Positions 20,779 to 29,456 of a DNA stretch of 58,954 nt are shown here, in pieces; the first letter of the stretch is position 1, and the number at the start of each line of letters is the position of its first letter. The notes under the pieces were generated by a model. It saw nothing but the letters and a program-made list of their open reading frames with translations. It made no database searches and was not told the origin of the DNA. The stretch is from a virus: positions 1-58,954 of IMG/VR virus record IMGVR_UViG_3300035698_003405, one strand, 5' to 3'. The translations under genes were made by a program, and so were the position numbers.

Positions 20779-21564
20779 TTAGTCCCACTCTGCATCATCG
20801 AGATTGTCGGGATCGTCGTCGTCCGACTCAGTATCTTCGCCGCCGAGAGGGGTAGTTCCGCCGTAGCGTTGGCGCATTTCCTTTTCGGTCGGGTAGGGAA
20901 ATACTTCCTCGTAATCGATAACTTCGAAGGGTTTCTTTTCCTTATCGACGTATTTGGCCATTCGGGTATCGGACGCCCACCCGACGAATTCGGGATCGCC
21001 GATGCGCTGTGTCTTACTGCCGTTATCCCGGTACAATTCCAGTGACATACCTCGGAACGTTTCTTTCCGCTTATACATGCGTTCGTATTTCGGGATAGCC
21101 GTGTTCTTAATCGGCAGTAGCTTACGACTGTACTTGTACTTGTCCCCGGCCTTAGTGGTAAAGGCGCGACGATCAATAACTGTGAGGAACATCGCGTAAT
21201 AGCCCTCTGCCCCGAGTTTCTCGCAAAGGGGGCAATGACCGCTAGCTTTGATACATGCATCGAATTGGTTCCATATGCCGTCCGGTCCCTTCCAATGATG
21301 CTCATGGCGAAAGAACGGCTGATCATCGAGAATAATAACTTTTGCCGTTTCGTCGGCGGAAAGGCCGAGGCGGAACGGTGTACTGTTTTTACGCTTCTGG
21401 TTTTCCTGCTCTTGCTTGGCTTGCCTGAAGCCCGCTGCGCCCCGTTTATTAGCGCCTTTGAATCCCGCCGCCGCGCCCCGTCCGGCTTTTTTCTTTGTCC
21501 GTTCGCGAACTTTCGTTTTGGTAGATTTCTTTCTGGGGGGTGTTTTAATAAGTCGTCGTGGCAT
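20779..21564 (-). CDS. Single-stranded DNA-binding protein, T4 gp32-like
   Basis: 261 aa. Layout as in gp32: basic N-terminal tail (KSTKTKVRERTKKKAGRG), an OB-type core with a likely zinc site (HEHHW, later CIKASGHCPLCEK) and an acidic C-terminal tail (DTESDDDDPDNLDDAEWD) of the sort that contacts replication partners. It would coat single-stranded DNA at forks and control helicase and RecA loading. It is driven by a near-consensus promoter (21625-21653) and lies between primase and helicase genes. Confidence 0.75.
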   Translation of the reverse strand: MPRRLIKTPPRKKSTKTKVRERTKKKAGRGAAAGFKGANKRGAAGFRQAKQEQENQKRKNSTPFRLGLSADETAKVIILDDQPFFRHEHHWKGPDGIWNQFDACIKASGHCPLCEKLGAEGYYAMFLTVIDRRAFTTKAGDKYKYSRKLLPIKNTAIPKYERMYKRKETFRGMSLELYRDNGSKTQRIGDPEFVGWASDTRMAKYVDKEKKPFEVIDYEEVFPYPTEKEMRQRYGGTTPLGGEDTESDDDDPDNLDDAEWD

Positions 21565-21624
21565 TATGACCTCTTTAAGTTTTAATAAGTTATTCCAAGT
21601 AGCTCGTATAAATGAGCTTCAATG

Positions 21625-21653
21625 GTTATACCCTATTACCGATTTTGTGTCAA
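21625..21653 (-). promoter_or_regulatory. Near-consensus sigma70 promoter for the SSB gene
   Basis: Minus strand TTGACA (21648-21653), 17-bp spacer, TATAAC (21625-21630). The best promoter match in the window; about 55 nt of leader. It slightly overlaps the end of the primase gene. Confidence 0.85.
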
Positions 21654-22675
21654 GTGGTATAAAGTTCCGCGTTCTTGACAAGTTTGGTTATTTTACGGCG
21701 GTCTAACTGCCCCGGATCGTTATATTTCTTGTTCGGATAGTTCACTACTGATTGTGTTAAATTCTCCCTTAGCTTATACAGTGCGCCGTCCATTATTCTG
21801 CGCTCGCCATCCTCTTTAACCCCCCATAGGCAGGATAGCCCCGCTTCATCATTATCCACAAACCATATAATAGGTAGCCCTATTGCCTCTAACGTACGTA
21901 ACTTTGCACTCGTTGCATAGCTACCTAGGAGGCAAACTACGTTAGGATATCCGCATTCTATAACATTTGCGTAGTCAAATGGACCCTCAACTATAATAAG
22001 GAACTTGTAGTGACCCCGATGCTTCCATGCCCGCTCCTCCCCTAGCATTAACTGTTCTTTAGGCAACCCGAAATAATCTCGTACTTTTGGATGTTCGGGT
22101 GGGTCGGGTGTGCCTATCATACGGCCAGTAAAGCCACGGAATCTGTAATAGCGATCAAAGGCGGGAAACAGTACCCGGCGTTGGTAGGAATCCCATCGCA
22201 GGGCTAGGCGCATCATGGTATTGGCATATATCCTACGTTCCCCGCAGTAGTCTATAGCATCTGCGTAAAGTAGAGCCGGGGGATAGGTGGCGAATGCCAG
22301 ACCTTTATCAGGTAGGATTACCGATTTCTCGGACTCTTCGTCCGCATCCCATTCCGGGAATTCCTGTGTTGCGGTGTGCAGTTCGGCTAGCTCTACTTCG
22401 AGGCCGATAGCTCTTAAACTATCGTCGTCCCGGAGTTTGGCTAGATCATACGCCAGTTTCGGTAGGGAACCGTGACTATGACATGAAAAGCACTTATACG
22501 CGCTACGTCCATCCTCTTTAACAAGAATGCCGAAGGACGGGGAGCGGTCCAGCCCTTTATTGTGACGCCAATGGGCGAAGGGGCATTTACTGGAAGTCCA
22601 CCCGCTGCGGGCTATCCTTGCATCGAGTGCTATACCAAGCTTGGCCGCGTACTGCCGAATACCCGCTTCGTTCAT
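21650..22675 (-). CDS. DnaG-type DNA primase
   Basis: 341 aa. Makes RNA primers for the lagging strand. An N-terminal zinc-binding region (CPFAHWRH, then KCFSCHSHG) is followed by a core with a TOPRIM domain: VEGPFD with the catalytic Glu and VDNDEAG with the Asp pair. It is shorter than bacterial DnaG and lacks an obvious helicase-binding C-terminal domain. The DnaB-type helicase is at 27577-28893 in the same direction. Confidence 0.8.
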   Translation of the reverse strand: MNEAGIRQYAAKLGIALDARIARSGWTSSKCPFAHWRHNKGLDRSPSFGILVKEDGRSAYKCFSCHSHGSLPKLAYDLAKLRDDDSLRAIGLEVELAELHTATQEFPEWDADEESEKSVILPDKGLAFATYPPALLYADAIDYCGERRIYANTMMRLALRWDSYQRRVLFPAFDRYYRFRGFTGRMIGTPDPPEHPKVRDYFGLPKEQLMLGEERAWKHRGHYKFLIIVEGPFDYANVIECGYPNVVCLLGSYATSAKLRTLEAIGLPIIWFVDNDEAGLSCLWGVKEDGERRIMDGALYKLRENLTQSVVNYPNKKYNDPGQLDRRKITKLVKNAELYTT

Positions 22676-22866
22676 CGTGCCTTAGTCTTACCATGTATGC
22701 GTATGCGGCGTACAGCCTTGCCGTCTTTAACCCCTAAGCACCATACTTTGCTTGTGGGAAAGCTATATCTTACGTAGTCGCCTCGCGCCTCGCAGGCTCT
22801 ATAGCCTCTGGGCGTTTCCATGTTTGGCTGACCAGTGGCGCTTATGATTATAAGAAACCAAAGCAT
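22672..22866 (-). CDS. Small exported-looking protein
   Basis: 64 aa, beginning with a short hydrophobic stretch (MLWFLIIISATG) that could be a signal peptide, followed by a basic part with two Cys. It overlaps the primase start and follows the PEP-CTERM-like gene by one base. No family recognised. Confidence 0.5.
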   Translation of the reverse strand: MLWFLIIISATGQPNMETPRGYRACEARGDYVRYSFPTSKVWCLGVKDGKAVRRIRIHGKTKAR

Positions 22867-22867
22867 A

Positions 22868-23380
22868 CTACACTACTCTACGTCGGATATAGAGTAAGCT
22901 AGCGCCAAAGATAATCAAAGTGCCCGGGACAGGAACGTCTACGGTTGACCCGCATACTAACCCAATACAGAACGTGCCATTATCACCTACCTCGACTCCG
23001 GCATCGTTAGTGATGACTACCACCCATGTACCCTCGGGAGCAAGTTCTATGAATGTGGACTGACCGTTAAGAAAAGCCGTGGATACTACTGACGATGTGT
23101 CGAAATTGAACCATGTAGGGTTCGAAAGGTTGCCACCGAAAAACGTAATACCCTTGATCACGATGTCGAGTGCCCCGGTACGGGCGTTTACTACCGCCCC
23201 CGGTCCCCAAAGGGTTTCCTCAATATTCCATACTCCCCCGTGGAGCAAACTGCTGCCTTGCTCCTCGAAGATAACCGGCACGGGTAAGGGTGCGGCCCGC
23301 GCTTGCTTGACAAATACTCCTACCAGTATAGCGGCCAGAGTAACCAGTACGAGAATAATGCTTTTTTCTTTATAGTGCAT
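22868..23380 (-). CDS. Secreted protein with PEP-CTERM-like sorting signal
   Basis: 170 aa. The N-terminus is a classical signal peptide (IILVLVTLAAILVGVFVKQA, then AxA). The mature part is a beta-rich domain with two Cys. The last 20 residues have the three-part layout of PEP-CTERM signals: VPVP, a hydrophobic span (TLIIFGASLLYI) and an Arg cluster (RRRVV). In bacteria such proteins are processed by exosortase and often relate to exopolysaccharide or the envelope. I see no exosortase here, so host machinery would be needed. It sits among replication genes, an odd place. Confidence 0.65.
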   Translation of the reverse strand: MHYKEKSIILVLVTLAAILVGVFVKQARAAPLPVPVIFEEQGSSLLHGGVWNIEETLWGPGAVVNARTGALDIVIKGITFFGGNLSNPTWFNFDTSSVVSTAFLNGQSTFIELAPEGTWVVVITNDAGVEVGDNGTFCIGLVCGSTVDVPVPGTLIIFGASLLYIRRRVV

Positions 23381-23595
23381 CAGTTAATACCTTCTATGAA
23401 TTTGCGGGCTTCATCTACCCCGTTCATTGCGGCGAGTAAAGCGAGCGAAGCAAGTAGGGGAACTGTGGGCGAAAGTTGTGGGTGCTTCGACATATCTGAC
23501 ATGATAGAAGACACGGCGGTTGGCCCATCGCCCGCATCAAGGTATTCCCGGGCGCGACTTTTGGACCATTCGAGGTGTTCGTTACGCTCAATCAT
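23380..23595 (-). CDS. Hypothetical small protein
   Basis: 71 aa, MIERNEHLEWSKSRAREYLD, wholly helical, with an Ala/Leu-rich centre (LLASLALLAAMNG). A possible promoter formed by palindrome copy 8 (TTGCAA, 17 bp, GACAAT) lies about 40 bases upstream. Function unknown. Confidence 0.55.
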   Translation of the reverse strand: MIERNEHLEWSKSRAREYLDAGDGPTAVSSIMSDMSKHPQLSPTVPLLASLALLAAMNGVDEARKFIEGIN

Positions 23596-23599
23596 GATG

Positions 23600-24052
23600 T
23601 TATTCCCCGTACTTGTTGCCGCTGTTGCATACCCGATACCCGGCGCAGATTGTCAGGAATGTTGCAAACGTTTGCAAACGAGAGCGAACCGCCCACCAGA
23701 ACGCATGCTTCAGGTAGAGGTGACGTGCCGCGAGTTCATGATACTCGGCTGCGGTTGCTTCGTCCTTGAACGGGTTTTCCCCGCGTTGCATCATTTCCTC
23801 AACGAATTCATTCGTATCGGCCCCATCCCGCATGATCTGGGCGGCATCTTCCATCGTTCCGGCGATATGCTCCTGACCAAGATCGATCAACTCGAATTCG
23901 GTTTCGATCATATTGAGGTAGAGAATCTTTTCGTCCGGTGTCAGAGTACCTAATACTGGGCGACCGCCGACCGGTTCAAGTTCAATCTCTTCAAGGGTAT
24001 CGTCAATGATCTTTTGCTCGCGCATCCGCCCGAGGTCGATAACATTGTCCAT
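23600..24052 (-). CDS. Hypothetical protein
   Basis: 150 aa from the ATG at 24052, five bases after the stop of the previous gene; a GTG at 24088 with AAAGG upstream is an alternative. The protein is acidic and helical (REQKIIDDTLEEIELEP). Its end carries palindrome copy 8 (FATFL and neighbouring residues). No domain recognised. Confidence 0.55.
   Translation of the reverse strand: MDNVIDLGRMREQKIIDDTLEEIELEPVGGRPVLGTLTPDEKILYLNMIETEFELIDLGQEHIAGTMEDAAQIMRDGADTNEFVEEMMQRGENPFKDEATAAEYHELAARHLYLKHAFWWAVRSRLQTFATFLTICAGYRVCNSGNKYGE
23662..23677 (-). repeat. Palindrome copy 8, fully symmetric
   Basis: TTGCAAACGTTTGCAA, a perfect palindrome near the 3' end of the 23600-24052 gene. A GACAAT lies 17 bp after TTGCAA on the minus strand, so a weak promoter for the 23595 gene is possible. 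Confidence 0.8.
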
Positions 24053-24056
24053 TTCG

Positions 24057-24593
24057 CTATACCCGTATTTTCCGTCTGCTTTTTCCACTGGTTTTACCTT
24101 TCTTAGGTTTGGGTGGCTTCGGCTTATGGATATTGTAAATATGTACGCCTGTTTTAGCAAAGCCGGGTTTCATGTCTACCGTGCGCACGGAAGCAGCGGT
24201 ACCCTTCTTGGGTATCTGAAGGGAAAGCACCCGATCCTCGCCGATGATTTTGACGGCTTCAGTCTTGCTGACCGAGATACCCTGAATGAACTGTTCTTCG
24301 GTTATATCGAGATCATTGAATAATCCGTACCACGTCTCGGATTCAAAGGTGTAACTCGTGGCAACGCCGTTCTGGTAGGCAATACCTTCGATAACGAGAA
24401 CGCCATCTTCCCCGTGGCCCGACTTATTCAGTGCCTCGGCGACGGCTTTCTTGGCTGCTGTCTGCTGCCGGTTAAAGGCATTAAGGGCATCCTTCTTGCT
24501 TTCCGCAAATTCCTCAAGAAGCTTTATCTCGTCGGCGGCAATCTGCGCCAAAGACTTCGGTTGCTTGGTAACTCTTTTCCGCTTAGTGGGCAT
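24057..24593 (-). CDS. Hypothetical protein with helical N-terminus and basic tail
   Basis: 178 aa. A Lys-rich start (MPTKRKRVTKQPKS) leads into a long helix (DEIKLLEEFAESKKDALNAF) and a mixed domain; the C-terminus (KPKPPKPKKGKTSGKSRRK) is basic and Pro-rich. Nucleic-acid contact is likely. First gene behind the promoter at 24617-24645. No family recognised. Confidence 0.6.
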   Translation of the reverse strand: MPTKRKRVTKQPKSLAQIAADEIKLLEEFAESKKDALNAFNRQQTAAKKAVAEALNKSGHGEDGVLVIEGIAYQNGVATSYTFESETWYGLFNDLDITEEQFIQGISVSKTEAVKIIGEDRVLSLQIPKKGTAASVRTVDMKPGFAKTGVHIYNIHKPKPPKPKKGKTSGKSRRKIRV

Positions 24594-24616
24594 GCTATTC
24601 TCCGGTGTGTAGTATT

Positions 24617-24645
24617 ATTATAAAGTAGCGTCCAATTAGGTGCAA
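24617..24645 (-). promoter_or_regulatory. Sigma70-type promoter for the 24593 gene
   Basis: Minus strand TTGCAC (24640-24645), 17-bp spacer, TATAAT (24617-24622), in the gap behind the polymerase gene. Only the -35 resembles a half palindrome; the full palindrome is absent. Confidence 0.75.
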
Positions 24646-24648
24646 CGG

Positions 24649-27390
24649 CTATACACGCTTCAGCTTTCGACGTGTTCGTATCCTGCGGCCCGGTTTAACC
24701 AAGCCCCCTACCGATTGCCGTGCGTACTTGGCGCGGTTTTCCTCATCCATGGATTTAACTAGATCATCCCATGATTGAATCTTATCATTGGTCATATCGC
24801 TAGGCTTGAGTTCATACATACTGGAAAGGTTGGTACCTACCGATACTTCCGCAGTTACAGGTATAGGCAACGTCACCCCGAACATTTTCTTAAGTGGGGT
24901 ACTCTCCATGTATTCGCGAACGATCTGCGCGCACTCGATAACCTCTTCCTCTTTAACGAGACAGATAAGCGCGTCATGTATAAATCCGACGACCTGAAAC
25001 TTCTCTTGCATGATATCGCGAACGATACGACTGATAGAGATAAGCCCGAGATCATTTGCAAACGCTTGCACTGGGGAGTTGATTGCCTGCCGCTGTGCCA
25101 TTGACGATATCATTTCGTCCGGCGAGTACACGTTGGGTAAGTGGCGTGTTCTGCCGTCTAGCGCCCGCACGTAGCCGTGTTTCTTAACGAAGTCGATACT
25201 AGCATCATGCCAGTTCTTGAGGTTGCCGTACAGACGGAAGAACGTAGCTCGTATCTGTTGGGACTCTTCCTCTGTAAAGTCGATACCGTACTCCGTCTTG
25301 GCGTAGCTCATAAACTTGCGCCAGCCCATGCCGTAGAGGAAACCGAAGTTCACCGCCTTGGCTTGGAAGCGCTTGAGTTCCTGCACTGCCTGCGGGAGGT
25401 CTTTAAACTCAACCACCGTAAGCCCCATAACGGCGGCGGCGGTCATGACGTGTATATCTCCGCCATTCCTATAGATACCGAGCATGGTGGGTTCTTGCGC
25501 TAGTATTGCCGCAACTCGTAGTTCTACCTGCGAGAAATCCGCTTCCATGAGTACATAGCCCTTGGGGGCTTTGAATATAGCTCTATACTCTTTGGCGAAC
25601 ATACCCCGCTTCGGGAAGTTCTGCCCATTCGGATCGCGGGAACTGGTCCGGCCTGTAACGGTACCGTGCAAGAGGTAAGAGGGATGTATCTTACCGTTTA
25701 CAATATACTGGTACAGACCGGTAGGTTTGCCGTTCTCGTCTTTCGCGGTCCCTACATAGGTGGTTCGAAGCTTCTCATTCTTGATGTAGTCGATAAGCCG
25801 AGCCACAAACGGAATATCATTGAAGTAAGGTAAATGCTCTTTAGTGCTTACTGAGGGTACCCGATCTTCGGGATTCTTTTCTTCTCTCGTTGAAGGTGTC
25901 CATTGCCGTGCGGTAAGTTGCAGGCCGTCAGGGTGGGTGAACAGAACGGCCCGAAGAAAGGCATCTCTCGTTAGTTTTAGTCCTACCCCGGTTTCGGCAT
26001 ACTCGGCTTTAATACCATCGTCAATCTCACGCATAAGCTTGCGAGCTTCACTGCGTTGATGCTTGCCTAGTTTCTTCTCGAAGGCTTTCAACGCATCAAC
26101 GTCGATGTTGAAGCCAAACGGCTCTACTTCGCAGAACGCTCGCATAGCGGGCATAGGTACCCGTCTGTAGTTGCGGTAGTTCTGTTTATCCTTCTTGAGT
26201 TCCGTAATCATAGTGCTGCGGATACGAAAACAGGCGTCCGAGTCCCCACAACCGTACTCGATAATCTTACCGGGCGGAACGAGGTCCATCCGTGTTTTAT
26301 CTTGGTGTACTGGGTCCTTATCAAATTTGTCGGAATACCCCGACATTTCTGGTGCCCATTTGCGGGTACACTCTGATAGGGATTTAGACATCATGTTTTC
26401 GTCTAAGGCGTGGGCTAGCAGTAGTGTATCATCACTGTAGTTAGCTATCTTAACCCCTAGCTGGTGCTTGAGCATTAACCTGTCGAACTTGAGGTTATGG
26501 CCGAAGCACTTAACGTCAGGGTTCTCTAGGAGCTTTTTCAGTTGGCGTAGCACCCGAGACCTTATCGCCTTACTCACCCGCCGACCGGGTTTCCACTCCT
26601 CATCGGTGGCTATCTCTTTAGTGCTGCCATCCTTGAACGGATTATAATCAATAGGTAGACAGTAGCCATGACCTCTCTTGTCTGTGAGCTGCACCGTGAG
26701 CATCTTGGTTTTCTCGTCGTAAAATCGAAGGCCGACACACTCTACATCAACCGCTAATTTTTCTGGGGGGTTCTTTAGCAGTTTGTTGATGTTAGTGACC
26801 CACTTGTACTTAGTGGGGGTTTTGGTTTCATAGGCTATGTCGTAGCCGTTACTGATTATGCGACCAAGGGTAGATATGTCCGCTTCGAACATGTCGATGA
26901 CTTCTGGGCGGTATATGACGTGGGACAGACCGAGCGTTGGCATGATAGGCACACCGGACGTAATGTGGTTCCACGGTAAGCCCCGGGCTTTGGTTATCTG
27001 TACTGCTGACCCGGTAATCTGTCGTAGCGGAGTCTTACCCATCGTGAGAATGAGTTTCGGATTAACCGCCTTAACCATATCTAGGAACTCTTCGCGTTGT
27101 TCCTTCATATGATCGTTAAGGTACTTGTCCCGTTTCCACGTCGCCATGTCGATAGGCGAACACGAAGATAGGAATAGCGTTTGGGCTTTCTTGACCCCCG
27201 CTTTCTTTAGGTGGGGTGCCAGCCAGTTTAGCGTAGCCTTGTCTATAGGGTTATCGGTGCTTCCATCGGTAACGACCGGATCAAGGATAATAAGGATATC
27301 CGCATCCTCGTTACCATGAAACGGAATTCGTTCCGATATACCCTTTAGGCCGGAAAGCTTCTTATGCTTTTTTAGTCTTGCTCTTGGCAC
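24649..27390 (-). CDS. Family A DNA polymerase with N-terminal UDG-like domain
   Basis: 913 aa from the GTG at 27390, chosen because AAGGAG lies 7 bases upstream; an ATG at 27486 would overlap the previous gene far more. Residues about 1-180 resemble uracil-DNA glycosylase folds (ADILIILDP, LTMGKTPLRQITG, MPTLGLSHVIYRPE). Next comes a 3'-5' exonuclease (DVECVG, GHNLKFDRL, YGCGDSDA). The polymerase domain carries motif A (EADFSQVELR), motif B (KAVNFGFLYGMG) and motif C (FIHDAL). It is the phage replicative polymerase. UDG-like N-termini are also known on SPO1-type phage polymerases. Confidence 0.88.
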   Translation of the reverse strand: MPRARLKKHKKLSGLKGISERIPFHGNEDADILIILDPVVTDGSTDNPIDKATLNWLAPHLKKAGVKKAQTLFLSSCSPIDMATWKRDKYLNDHMKEQREEFLDMVKAVNPKLILTMGKTPLRQITGSAVQITKARGLPWNHITSGVPIMPTLGLSHVIYRPEVIDMFEADISTLGRIISNGYDIAYETKTPTKYKWVTNINKLLKNPPEKLAVDVECVGLRFYDEKTKMLTVQLTDKRGHGYCLPIDYNPFKDGSTKEIATDEEWKPGRRVSKAIRSRVLRQLKKLLENPDVKCFGHNLKFDRLMLKHQLGVKIANYSDDTLLLAHALDENMMSKSLSECTRKWAPEMSGYSDKFDKDPVHQDKTRMDLVPPGKIIEYGCGDSDACFRIRSTMITELKKDKQNYRNYRRVPMPAMRAFCEVEPFGFNIDVDALKAFEKKLGKHQRSEARKLMREIDDGIKAEYAETGVGLKLTRDAFLRAVLFTHPDGLQLTARQWTPSTREEKNPEDRVPSVSTKEHLPYFNDIPFVARLIDYIKNEKLRTTYVGTAKDENGKPTGLYQYIVNGKIHPSYLLHGTVTGRTSSRDPNGQNFPKRGMFAKEYRAIFKAPKGYVLMEADFSQVELRVAAILAQEPTMLGIYRNGGDIHVMTAAAVMGLTVVEFKDLPQAVQELKRFQAKAVNFGFLYGMGWRKFMSYAKTEYGIDFTEEESQQIRATFFRLYGNLKNWHDASIDFVKKHGYVRALDGRTRHLPNVYSPDEMISSMAQRQAINSPVQAFANDLGLISISRIVRDIMQEKFQVVGFIHDALICLVKEEEVIECAQIVREYMESTPLKKMFGVTLPIPVTAEVSVGTNLSSMYELKPSDMTNDKIQSWDDLVKSMDEENRAKYARQSVGGLVKPGRRIRTRRKLKRV

Positions 27391-27571
27391 GACGCTTCTC
27401 CTTGACCTGTACCGGGAAAAAGGGTGGTATCCAACGGGTGAGGCCGCTGTTGATATCAGTGCCGTTGACGCCCTGCTTACCCTCAAGAACCTTCTTTACC
27501 GTGTACGCGCCCCCGCCTTCGACGGAAAATGCTTGACCTGCTTTAAGCTCGTGCGCTTGTATTATCTTCAC
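27362..27571 (-). CDS. Hypothetical small basic protein
   Basis: 69 aa, MKIIQAHELKAGQAFSVEGG, resembling a small beta-barrel start, with a strongly basic tail (VKEKRRAKSKTKKA). It lies between helicase and polymerase genes and its 3' end contains the ribosome-binding site and GTG start of the polymerase. Role unknown; DNA contact is plausible. Confidence 0.6.
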   Translation of the reverse strand: MKIIQAHELKAGQAFSVEGGGAYTVKKVLEGKQGVNGTDINSGLTRWIPPFFPVQVKEKRRAKSKTKKA

Positions 27572-27576
27572 GTCCG

Positions 27577-28893
27577 CTACTCCATGTAATTTAGGTTTTG
27601 ATCGGGCAGAGGTTCGGTTCTTTCCTGTTCCTCTGGTGAAATAATATCCATGTTAACGGGGTTGAATTGGTAGTTAACCTGCCATACCCCTTGCTCGCCC
27701 TCTCGTCCTTTAAGGAAACCAAGATAACGCCGAGTCTCCTCAAAGGGTGGCGGGCCGCGTTCGATACCCTGCACGACCGAAGATATCTGGGAGATTACGT
27801 CCGTCTCGCCGATCTTATGCAAGCCGAGGTGAGCTATAGGGTTCTGTATACCTTCCGACGCTTGCGGGCTGTTCTGGCTTCTGACCGCCGTACGATTGAA
27901 CTGCACGGTTTGTACTATAGGCCGATCAAGCTGTAGGTTTACATCCTTAAGCTCCTCTACCGTGTCCGAGACTACCTCACGGCGTCCTGACGATCCAGAG
28001 CGCTTATTCTCAGGCTTAAGCAGGTAAGAGGCGTCAACAAAGATGATATCTGGTAGTAATTCCTCGGCAAGCCCCCGAATGATAGGAACTGACTTACCAA
28101 AGTCCCCGGCGATAAAGTGGAAAGGTACGCCGCCCTTAAGAGCGGATATCTGTTCGCGGACCTGACCACGTAGCAGAGTGTCGAGGGTGCCTTTTCGTAG
28201 ATAGTCGGGATTAACGCCGGTACCCAACGCGGCAAAACGCCGGGCCATAGGCATAGCATTCATTTCCATCGATACGAATAGAACGGAGTGGCCGTCTTGG
28301 TGAGCGCCGAATGCCTGTCGTAGTAGTAGGTAGCTCTTACCTGTACCCGGTCGCCCTACCAAGGTGTTTAGATCGGTGTTCTGGTGACCGCCCGTAACCT
28401 CATCTATTTCCGGCCAGCCCGTAGTGATACCCCGAATACCTATGGTGTTATAAGCTAATTCCTCGTCGGCAAGTACTTCGTCAAGGGCTTGATCCAGCGA
28501 CGTGTACGAACGCCCGGTAGACCTGCTAAGGGAAGCAGCCAGCGCAACGATAGCGTTAGCCGCTTCAACCACGTTATCCGGGTCACGGTCCTGCATCCCG
28601 TCGCCAATAGTGCTAACGTGTTCCCCTAGGGCATTATACAGCGCCCGCTTTCGCGCCCTGTCGATATAGTAGGTAATAGGCTCATGAGTTTTGACTACCT
28701 TGAGGCCCGTCTCTCGGGTAAACGTTCGGGGCGAGGGGAAAGAACGGTACTCACTGACATGTTCCCGAAAGGATCGTAATACCTGCCGTTCATCCTCGTT
28801 AAAATATGTTTCTGGTAATTCATACAGGAGAGTCATCGAGCCGTGCTTACGCAGGGCCGACAGTAGCATCTGAACGTCGTTGCTTACTGACAA
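27577..28893 (-). CDS. DnaB-type replicative helicase
   Basis: 438 aa. The RecA-like C-terminal domain has Walker A GRPGTGKSYLL, then VLFVSMEMN (the E-M motif of DnaB-family proteins) and PDIIFVDASYLL as Walker B. The N-terminal 150 residues are helical. It would unwind the fork ahead of the polymerase A enzyme and recruit primase. It is flanked by a degenerate loader (28895-29455) and precedes the polymerase, matching lambda- and T7-like replication modules. Confidence 0.85.
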   Translation of the reverse strand: MSVSNDVQMLLSALRKHGSMTLLYELPETYFNEDERQVLRSFREHVSEYRSFPSPRTFTRETGLKVVKTHEPITYYIDRARKRALYNALGEHVSTIGDGMQDRDPDNVVEAANAIVALAASLSRSTGRSYTSLDQALDEVLADEELAYNTIGIRGITTGWPEIDEVTGGHQNTDLNTLVGRPGTGKSYLLLRQAFGAHQDGHSVLFVSMEMNAMPMARRFAALGTGVNPDYLRKGTLDTLLRGQVREQISALKGGVPFHFIAGDFGKSVPIIRGLAEELLPDIIFVDASYLLKPENKRSGSSGRREVVSDTVEELKDVNLQLDRPIVQTVQFNRTAVRSQNSPQASEGIQNPIAHLGLHKIGETDVISQISSVVQGIERGPPPFEETRRYLGFLKGREGEQGVWQVNYQFNPVNMDIISPEEQERTEPLPDQNLNYME

Positions 28894-28894
28894 G

Positions 28895-29455
28895 TTATTT
28901 TCCCTGTCCTACGTGAAAGTCCCGCAACCGAGGCGAGGACACTGATTTGAATTCCCGGGACCACCAATCTAGGTCGGAAAGCTTTGCACACGTTTGCAAA
29001 TAATTCCTAAGATAGTTGTCGTACCTGCTGATAAGGAATTCCTCAACCATCATGCATTCCCTAGCAGTGAACGGGCGTTCGTCTACTTCCATTTGAAAGC
29101 GCACAATGCATAAAGCCTTTGCCCTAAGAAGCTCCTCGGCAGCTTCGGTGTTATCCATGACGGCCCACACCAGCTTGCTTAACGTAACGAGTCTCACGCC
29201 GTCCCCGGATAGTGCGAGTTCCTTTGCAAACACCGGCAGTATATTTGCGTGGTTGGTGCCTGTGCCGTAGAACACCGCGCCAACGCCGCTTTTACGGTCT
29301 TCGGGGTAATCCTCACTTTCGAGGTAGGCCCGGGCTTCTTTACCCGAAGCACCTAGACCGGGCAGAGTCATACCACGGTGCGCGGGACGAATTCCCGCCG
29401 TATCAAGCTTGGCGGATATACCGGGGTCTACTTTCCGGCTAGGTTTCTTAGCCAT
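28895..29455 (-). CDS. DnaC-like helicase-loader protein with degenerate P-loop
   Basis: 186 aa from the ATG at 29455, just after the initiator stop. The stretch GVGAVFYGTGTNHANILPVF sits where AAA+ loaders have GxxGTGKT, but the key Lys is replaced (GTGTNH), and the Walker B-like strand (KALCIVRFQ) lacks Asp-Glu. The order initiator, this gene, DnaB-type helicase is that of lambda O, P, host DnaB or of DnaC-carrying phages. I infer an ATP-independent loader; the fold is not proven. Confidence 0.45.
   Translation of the reverse strand: MAKKPSRKVDPGISAKLDTAGIRPAHRGMTLPGLGASGKEARAYLESEDYPEDRKSGVGAVFYGTGTNHANILPVFAKELALSGDGVRLVTLSKLVWAVMDNTEAAEELLRAKALCIVRFQMEVDERPFTARECMMVEEFLISRYDNYLRNYLQTCAKLSDLDWWSREFKSVSSPRLRDFHVGQGK
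28984..28999 (-). repeat. Palindrome copy 9, intragenic
   Basis: TTGCACACGTTTGCAA in the loader-like gene, read as YLQTCAK, again a different frame from the ANVCK copies. Confidence 0.8.
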
Positions 29456-29456
29456 G

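Noticed and set aside
25056-25071. Near match to the palindrome in the polymerase gene (TTGCAAACGCTTGCAC)
   Set aside because: It encodes the conserved PVQAFAND motif of family A polymerases and differs at two positions, so it is probably chance.
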